Part shown: positions 58,446-64,000 of the stretch, in pieces
Layout: every line of letters begins with the position of its first letter
How positions within the stretch are numbered: the first letter of the stretch is position 1
From: Geotalea toluenoxydans JCM 15764
GTDB taxonomy: Bacteria > Desulfobacterota > Desulfuromonadia > Geobacterales > Geobacteraceae
Direction: 5' to 3'
NCBI RefSeq assembly: GCF_001311985.1
Contig: NZ_BBCJ01000024.1
Location: 1 to 64,000, forward strand
DNA length: 64,000 nt
Notes under the pieces: generated by a model
What the model saw: only the letters and a program-made list of their open reading frames with translations
What the model was told of the DNA's origin: nothing
The model's database searches: none
Program-made: the position numbers and the translations under genes

Positions 58446-61354
58446 GTTAAGACTCCTTTCTCCCCTTGTAGGGCGAGCTGTAGAAGTTCCGCCGTGTGCA
58501 GCGCCTTTCTCCCGGCTCCACCCATGATCTGTGTCCGGCAGCTGAAGCCGTCGGCGATGATGTAGGTGGGTAACCCAGCCTTCCGGATTGCCGGGAGCAG
58601 GGCCGTCTCGGCGATCTTCATGGAAATTTCATATTTGCCTTTCTCGAAGCCGAAGGACCCGGCCATGCCGCAACATCCTGGCTGTGGCTCCTGAACCTGG
58701 AGCCCCATCTTCTGCAGTACCTGTCGTGCATCCTCGATCCTCAGCACCGCCTTCTGGTGGCAATGGCCGTGAAATATGGCCTTGCCGGCCAGTTGCGGCG
58801 GTTGGAACTTCTGCCCCTCCATGAATTCGCTGAGCAGGTAGGTCAGTTGCGTCAGCCTCTGCCCGTCTTGATGCTGGGGCATGAGCTCCGGCAGCTCGTC
58901 CCGGAAGACGGCGGCAGTGCTGGGTTCGAGAAATATTACCGGCACACCCTGGCGCACATGGGGGCTGAGTTGCTCCACGGCCTTGAGAATCTGCTTTTTT
59001 GCATAACCAAGCATGCCGTAGTCGATGGGAGGGCGTACCGCCGGTGGCTGCGGGAGCATCTTCACGCTGCAGCCGTAATGCTCCAACACCTCCAGTGCCG
59101 CCTTCAGGGTTTCGGGAAAGAAACAATCATTGAACAGATCTGGATAAAGAACCACAGGCCGGCCTTTGCCGGGCTGTCTCCCGGTGCGTCTGTACCAGTC
59201 GGTGAAGGTCTCGTCGGCAAACCTTGGCAGGGTCCTTTCCCTGGCAATTCCGCCAAGGGCTTTGGTGATTGTGCGCAGCAGCGGCGCATGGAAGAGAAAA
59301 TTGGCCATTCCCGGCATCCTGGCCCCGATCCTGCCCCAGATGCCGATCAGCCCCATGGAGTAAGCGGGCAGTGGCCGGAGCCTTCGCCGGTAGTAGTGGG
59401 AGAGGAATTCCGCCTTGTAGGTGGCCATGTCCACATTGACCGGACAGTCGCTCTTGCACCCCTTGCAGGAAAGGCAGAATTCGAGAGATTCCAGCACTTC
59501 CTTGCTCCGCCAGCCATCCTTGATGAAGTCGCCGCGGAACATCTCGAAGAGGAGATGGGCCCGCCCGCGGGTGGTGTGCTTTTCCTCCCTGGTGGCCATA
59601 AAGCTCGGGCACATGAAGGTAGCGTCGGTACGGCGGCACTTGCCGACCCCGACACAGCGCAGGGTGGCCCGGGGAAAACTCCCCTCATCATTTGGAAACC
59701 CAAAATGTGTGGAGGGCTGCCAGGGATTGTAGCCGGTGCCGAGTCTCAGGTTCTGGTCCGGCAGATAGGGATCGACCACCTTGCCGGGATTCATCTTCCA
59801 TTCCGGGTCCCACAGGGTCTTGAACTGGCGGAAGGCCTCCACAAGTTCATCACCATACATCTTGCGCAGAAATACCGCCTTTGACTGGCCGTCGCCATGT
59901 TCGGCGGATAAAGAGCCGCCATACCTGACCACCAGGTCCGAAGCCTTATGGATGAAGGCCATGTAGTTCCTGATACCGTCATGGGTGAAGAGATCGAAGG
60001 AAATGCGGCAGTGGATGCAGCCGTCGCCGAAATGGCCGTAAAGTGAGGCAACAAGCTTGTGCTCGTCCAGAAGCTTCCGGAACTCCCTGAGGTAGTCACC
60101 GATTCTCGCCGGGTCCACAGCGGCATCCTCCCAGCCGGGCCAGCTGAGGGGCATCCCCGGCATATTGGCCGTTGCCCCGAGCCCCGATTCCCTGATCTCC
60201 CAGATCTTCTTTTCCTCCCCCTCGTCGGTGAACAGTTTCATGGTCGGAGGACTTTCCATTTTTTTCAGCCCTTCCATGGCCCGGCGGGCATTACTGTCGG
60301 ACTCTTCCTTGCTGTCTCCCCCGAACTCGACCAGGAGCCAGCCGTTTCCCTCCGGCAGCATGGCCAGGTTGTGAGTATGGAGCCCCTTCGTCCGGGCCAA
60401 CTTGATCAAGAGGTCGTCGAGCCCTTCCAACCCCACCGGCTTGAAGGCGAGGATCTGGGGGATGTGATCGCCGGCGGCAAAGATATCCGGATAGCCCAAA
60501 AGCAGGATGGAGCGGGCCGGCGGGCTATGGATCAAGCGTATCTTAGCTTCCAGTACGGTGACGCAGGTGCCTTCTGTTCCCACCAGCGCCCGGGCCACGT
60601 GGAAGCCGTTCTCCGGCAGCAGGTCGTCCAGGTTGTAGCCGGAAACACGGCGGGGGATCTTTGGATAGCGGCTGCGGATCAGATCGCCGTAGCGATCGCG
60701 GATGTCACGCATGCCCCGATAGATTTCCCCCCGTCGCCCGCCTTCGTTGATGATCGCTTGCAGCTCCTCCTCGCTGGTGGGCCCCACCTTCATCCTTATG
60801 CCATCATAGGTCACCACATCCAGTTCCAGGATGTTATCGACGGTGCGGCCGGCCATGACCGAGTGGATGCCGCAGGAGTTGTTGCCGATCATGCCGCCGA
60901 AGGTGTTGTAGTTGTGGGTGGCCGGATCGGGTCCGAAGGTCAGGTGGAAACTTTCCGCCTGGTCCCGAAGATGGTCGAGGATGACTCCCGGCTCCACCCT
61001 GGCATGGCGGTTTTTCTGGTCCAGCTCCAGGATGCGGTTCAGGTATTTTGAATGGTCGATGACCACTGCCAGATTGCAGGTCTGGCCGCAGAGGCCGGTT
61101 CCTCCTCCACGGGAGACAATGGGGGCGCCGTGACGGCGGCAGACCTCCATGGTCTTGACCACTGCGGCTACAGATTTGGGAACGACGACGCCGATGGGAA
61201 CCTGCCGATAATTGGAGGCATCAGTGGCATAAAGAGCGCGACTTGCCGTATCGAAACGGACCTCCCCCTCCAACTGATAACGCAGGTCTGCTTCCAATGC
61301 GCCGGGATTGAGGGTGGTCCTGACGAATTCCTCGCTCTTCTCGGGTTGCGGCAT
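58442..61354 (-). CDS. YdiJ-like FAD-binding and Fe-S oxidoreductase
   Basis: An intact protein of about 970 residues. ATG 61354 follows GGAGGG. The FAD-binding PCMH domain lies at about 45-235 (SRGGGTGLCGQTCNLAVVID) and an oxidase C-terminal domain to about 530 (YGHFGDGCIHCRISF, LSAEHGDGQSKAVFLRKMYG). A ferredoxin-like region carries CLSCKGCKSDCPVNVD. Heterodisulfide-type CCG domains end it (FHGHCHQKAV, PGCCGMAGSFGFEKGKYEIS). This fits the YdiJ group, which oxidises D-2-hydroxyacids such as D-2-hydroxyglutarate or D-lactate. It lies between a PoxB-like enzyme and DUF2231. Confidence 0.88.
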   Translation of the reverse strand: MPQPEKSEEFVRTTLNPGALEADLRYQLEGEVRFDTASRALYATDASNYRQVPIGVVVPKSVAAVVKTMEVCRRHGAPIVSRGGGTGLCGQTCNLAVVIDHSKYLNRILELDQKNRHARVEPGVILDHLRDQAESFHLTFGPDPATHNYNTFGGMIGNNSCGIHSVMAGRTVDNILELDVVTYDGIRMKVGPTSEEELQAIINEGGRRGEIYRGMRDIRDRYGDLIRSRYPKIPRRVSGYNLDDLLPENGFHVARALVGTEGTCVTVLEAKIRLIHSPPARSILLLGYPDIFAAGDHIPQILAFKPVGLEGLDDLLIKLARTKGLHTHNLAMLPEGNGWLLVEFGGDSKEESDSNARRAMEGLKKMESPPTMKLFTDEGEEKKIWEIRESGLGATANMPGMPLSWPGWEDAAVDPARIGDYLREFRKLLDEHKLVASLYGHFGDGCIHCRISFDLFTHDGIRNYMAFIHKASDLVVRYGGSLSAEHGDGQSKAVFLRKMYGDELVEAFRQFKTLWDPEWKMNPGKVVDPYLPDQNLRLGTGYNPWQPSTHFGFPNDEGSFPRATLRCVGVGKCRRTDATFMCPSFMATREEKHTTRGRAHLLFEMFRGDFIKDGWRSKEVLESLEFCLSCKGCKSDCPVNVDMATYKAEFLSHYYRRRLRPLPAYSMGLIGIWGRIGARMPGMANFLFHAPLLRTITKALGGIARERTLPRFADETFTDWYRRTGRQPGKGRPVVLYPDLFNDCFFPETLKAALEVLEHYGCSVKMLPQPPAVRPPIDYGMLGYAKKQILKAVEQLSPHVRQGVPVIFLEPSTAAVFRDELPELMPQHQDGQRLTQLTYLLSEFMEGQKFQPPQLAGKAIFHGHCHQKAVLRIEDARQVLQKMGLQVQEPQPGCCGMAGSFGFEKGKYEISMKIAETALLPAIRKAGLPTYIIADGFSCRTQIMGGAGRKALHTAELLQLALQGEKGVLT

Positions 61355-61417
61355 CAAGTCCCTCCGAAGGCAATATCCAGCAATTCAAACCCAGAGCAAC
61401 AGCAACAATCCCTGTGT

Positions 61418-63208
61418 TTATTTTTCGCTGCGGGACAGCATATTGGCCATCATCTGCTTCGCCGACTGCTTGACCATTCCACAGATTGGGGTCACCCTTG
61501 AAGATGGAGAACATGTAGCCCTTTGCCTGCTCGAAGGTTATGTGCGGTGGCAGTGGCGGGACCTCCGGATCGCAGTGGGCGTCGATCACCACCGGCTTGC
61601 CGGCCTTGAGAGCGGCGTCCCAGGCGGCGCCGATCTCATTGGGATGCCGGAGCTCGATCCCTTCCAGTCCCAACATTTGTGCATAACGGGCATAGGGAAA
61701 GGCCGGAATGTCCTGGGAGCCCATGAACTTAGGGTCACCGTTCATCACCCGCTGTTCCCAGGTTACTTGATTCAGATCCTCATTGTTCAGCACCATGATC
61801 ACCAGGCGCGGGTCGCACCATTCCCGCCAGTATTTGGCGATGGTGATCAGACCGTTCAGGCCGAGCATCTGTACTGCTCCGTCTCCGACCAGAGAAATTA
61901 CCACCCGCTCCGGGTTATTGATCTTTGCCGCCAGGGCGTAGGGGATACCGGGGCACATGGTGGATAGTGTTCCGGAGAGGGAGGCCATCATGCCGCGGCG
62001 AATTTTGAGGTCCCTGGCGTACCAGTTGGCAGCTGAGCCGGAGTCGCAGGTGATGATGGCGTGATCAGGAAGCCTTGAGGAGAGTTCCCAGAACAGCCGT
62101 TGAGGGTTGATCGGGGTGGCTGAAACTTTGGCCCGTGCTCCATTACCTGCCACCATTCGCGCACATTGGCTTCCACTCCGTCTTGCCAGCTGCGATCGGT
62201 CTTCTTTTCCAGCAGAGGCAGCAGTGCCCGCAGGGTCAGTGCTGTATCCCCCTGCAGGTTCACTTCCATCGGGTAGCGCAGGCTCAGCATGCGTGGGTCA
62301 ATGTCGATCTGCACCCCCCTTGCCTGCCCTTCCCTGGGAAGAAACTCTGAATAGGGAAAGCCGCTGCCAATCATGAGCAAGGTGTCACAGTTCATCATCA
62401 GCTCATAGCTGGGTTTTGTCCCCAAGAGGCCAATAGAGCCGGTGACGTAGGGAAGATCGTCCGGCAGCGCCGCCTTGCCCAGCAGCGCCTTGGCGACTCC
62501 GGCGCCCACTTTTTCCGCTGTTTCCACGACCTCTTCCGTGGCATGGAGGGCGCCGGCGCCGACCAAAATTGCTATTTTCCTTCCGGCGTTCAATATATCG
62601 GCCGCCTTTCGCAGATCATCCTTTTTCGGCACTACTTCCGGTCTGCTGAAACCGATTCCGGTGAAGGTAGCGCCATGCTTCCGGGGTGGCGATTCTACAG
62701 CTTCCAGTTCCTGGACATCGTTCGGCAGGATAATGCAGGTGACGGTACGTTCGGCCAGGGCGATCCTGACTGCCCGGTCGACCAGATGTCTGATCTGGGC
62801 AGGATTGGTTGCCATCTGTACAAAATGGTGGGCCACATCCTTGAACAGGGAGATCAGGTCCACCTCCTGCTGGTAATCGGCTCCCAGGGAAGTGGTGGCT
62901 TGCTGCCCGACGATGGCCACCACCGGTTGATGGTCCATCTTGGCATCGTAGAGGCCATTGAGAAGATGAATGGCTCCCGGTCCGGAGGTGGCGATGCAGA
63001 CCCCGACTTCACCGGTGAATTTGGCGTGACCGCAGGCCATGAATGCAGCTTCTTCCTCATGCCGTGCCTGATAAAAGCGGATCTTTTCCTGTGCCCGATT
63101 CAATGCTCCCATTACTCCATTTATGCCGTCCCCAGGATAACCGTAGACCCTGCGCACGCCCCAGTCCATGAGACGCTGCACCAGATAATCGCTGGTAGTT
63201 ATTGCCAT
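61418..63208 (-). CDS. PoxB-like thiamine-diphosphate enzyme (two frameshifts)
   Basis: About 596 residues when a lost G near 62133 and an extra A near 61477 are corrected. The N-terminal pyrimidine domain shows VYGYPGDGINGVMGAL and the active Glu in ARHEEEAAFMA. The central domain (about 190-330) looks like the FAD/ADP-binding part of pyruvate oxidases. The thiamine motif is GDGAVQMLGLNGL with a following NNEDLNQVTWEQR. The tail MVKQSAKQMMANMLSRSEK is amphipathic, as in membrane-binding PoxB. It would oxidise pyruvate to acetate with quinone reduction. Acetolactate synthase is the main alternative but is less like this sequence. GGAGG precedes ATG 63208. Confidence 0.8.
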
Positions 63209-63250
63209 CTGGTATTCCTCCACATAAATTAGTTAAGTCTCATAAAAAGA

Positions 63251-63278
63251 AGTCTAAGGCCACATCCCCCCTTGTCAA
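63251..63278 (-). promoter_or_regulatory. Possible promoter of the PoxB-like operon
   Basis: On the minus strand TTGACA, a 16-base spacer and TAGACT. Confidence 0.4.
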
Positions 63279-63302
63279 CAGAAATCCTGGATATTTGCAG
63301 TC

Positions 63303-63330
63303 TTGACTTGGAGGGGTATCTTGCTACAAA
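63303..63330 (+). promoter_or_regulatory. Possible promoter of the molybdopterin oxidoreductase gene
   Basis: TTGACT, a 16-base spacer and TACAAA, about 68 bases before the ATG at 63398. Confidence 0.35.
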
Positions 63331-63397
63331 TAAATAGTATTGGTTTAATTTAATGATTAATGTGCACATTCACCGCTGCTCCAGGAGGATGCTACAG

Positions 63398-64000
63398 ATG
63401 CCGAAGATGACCAGGCGCAACTTTCTCAGGCTTACCGGCGGAACCGGCGTGGCGCTGGCCGTCGATCCTCCGCGCAAACTGGTCAACAAGCTGATTCCTC
63501 AAGTCATCCCTCCAAAAAATATAAAACCGGGCGAATGGGCCTTTTTTGCCACCACTTGCCGTGAATGTCCGGCCGGGTGCGGCATGCACCTCTGGCACCG
63601 GGATGGCCGGGTCACCAAGCGGAAGGCAATCCTGACCATACCGGGTGAACCGGGGAGGCCTTTGCCCCGGGGCAGTCGGCGCTGCAGGGACTGTATGATC
63701 CGGACCGGCTGCAGAAAATCAGCTTTCGTCCCCAGAGGTCCGGCAATGAATCTGCCGGCTGGGATGACGCCATTGCCGCCATCGGCAGCCGGCTGAAAGC
63801 AGGGGGCCGGGTGGCCTTGATGAGCAGCCTGCAGACCGGGGCATTGGCCGAGGTGATGAAGCATTTTGCCGCCGCCTTCGGTTCGGACCGGCTGCTCTTT
63901 TACGAAGCGTTCAGCTATGAGCCGCTGAAAACCGCCCACGACGAAGTGTTTGGCTTGCCGCTGATACCGCGGTACCAAATGCAGGAATGTGAGTTGATCG
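63398..64000 (+). CDS. Tat-exported molybdopterin oxidoreductase, N-terminal part (cut by window; several frameshifts)
   Basis: Only about the first 200 residues are visible and the gene runs off the right edge. ATG 63398 follows AGGAGG. A twin-arginine signal TRRNFLRLTGGTG shows periplasmic export of a folded cofactor enzyme. CRECPAGCGMHLWHRDGRVT is the [4Fe-4S] site of the MopB family. Four losses between about 63619 and 63676 interrupt the frame; repaired, it reads GNPDHTGVNRGGLCPRGQSA, with the fourth Cys. The pattern fits tetrathionate/polysulfide reductase-like or alternative complex III ActB-like proteins; the substrate cannot be told from this part. Confidence 0.78.

Noticed and set aside
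60059..61051. Plus-strand frame of 330 codons opposite the YdiJ-like gene
   Set aside because: The minus-strand gene has complete FAD and Fe-S motifs; the opposite frame is a shadow.

Overview
The window reads as chromosome from a Geobacter-like deltaproteobacterium (Desulfuromonadota, Geobacteraceae). Supporting signs are a 12-heme periplasmic c-type cytochrome, a membrane pyrophosphatase, a PilZ protein, a large GGDEF/EAL protein, heavy-metal efflux genes, and a run from acyl-CoA carboxylase through methylmalonyl-CoA mutase, epimerase and an OmpJ-like porin to hisZ and purA that I recall from Geobacter genomes. The genus is an inference; no species can be named.

Data quality shapes every annotation here. 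About twenty otherwise normal genes, including single-copy housekeeping genes (plsY, hisZ, purA, hppA), are each interrupted by one or more one-base shifts, mostly a missing base in a short run of G/C or A/T. Restoring the base gives full-length proteins of the usual family size. I annotate each as one CDS across the shift and give the approximate shift position. I treat them as probable consensus errors, not pseudogenes.

Layout. 1-1.8 kb: end of a fibronectin-III-type surface protein and a PilZ protein. 9.0-1.8 kb (minus): a compact run of UPF0158, two AI-2E-family permeases, CopA copper ATPase, LysE exporter, rhodanese, MauE/DoxX and PlsY. 9.1-13.7 kb: LpxH-like phosphoesterase, YkgJ-like protein, a penicillin-binding transpeptidase, a YihY/BrkB membrane protein, YtxH and DUF948 proteins. 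13.8-16.8 kb: the 12-heme cytochrome and an exported five-repeat OmpL47-type protein. 16.9-17.1 kb: an inverted-repeat mobile-type element. 17.2-23.6 kb: H+-pyrophosphatase, then larA-glcD-glcF (2-hydroxyacid racemisation and oxidation). 23.7-31.7 kb: an XRE-cupin regulator and a methylmalonyl-CoA pathway (carboxyltransferase, biotin carboxylase/carrier, mutase, epimerase). 31.9-35.7 kb: a candidate small RNA, an OmpJ-like porin and two exported proteins. 35.9-38.7 kb: hisZ, purA, tRNA-Lys, tRNA-Glu. 38.8-40.8 kb: Kef-type antiporter.

40.9-53.3 kb is the most accessory-looking part. Four small exported proteins, three with Met/Gly-rich segments, lie beside a sensor kinase and sigma-54 response regulator; a sigma-54-like promoter and upstream palindromes precede them. 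A DUF302 protein, a Cys-rich exported protein and a CzcCBA-type heavy-metal efflux system follow. 53.8-56.9 kb: a PstS-like protein translationally coupled to a PAS-GGDEF-EAL protein. 63.2-57.0 kb (minus): a PoxB-like thiamine-diphosphate enzyme, a YdiJ-like FAD/Fe-S oxidoreductase, DUF2231 and a short-chain dehydrogenase. The right edge cuts a Tat-exported molybdopterin oxidoreductase.

Repeats: three copies of a 57-bp two-hairpin element in intergenic gaps, a 165-bp inverted-repeat element, a heptamer array after larA and a 77-bp palindrome after czcA. No CRISPR array, rRNA, prophage or transposase gene was seen.
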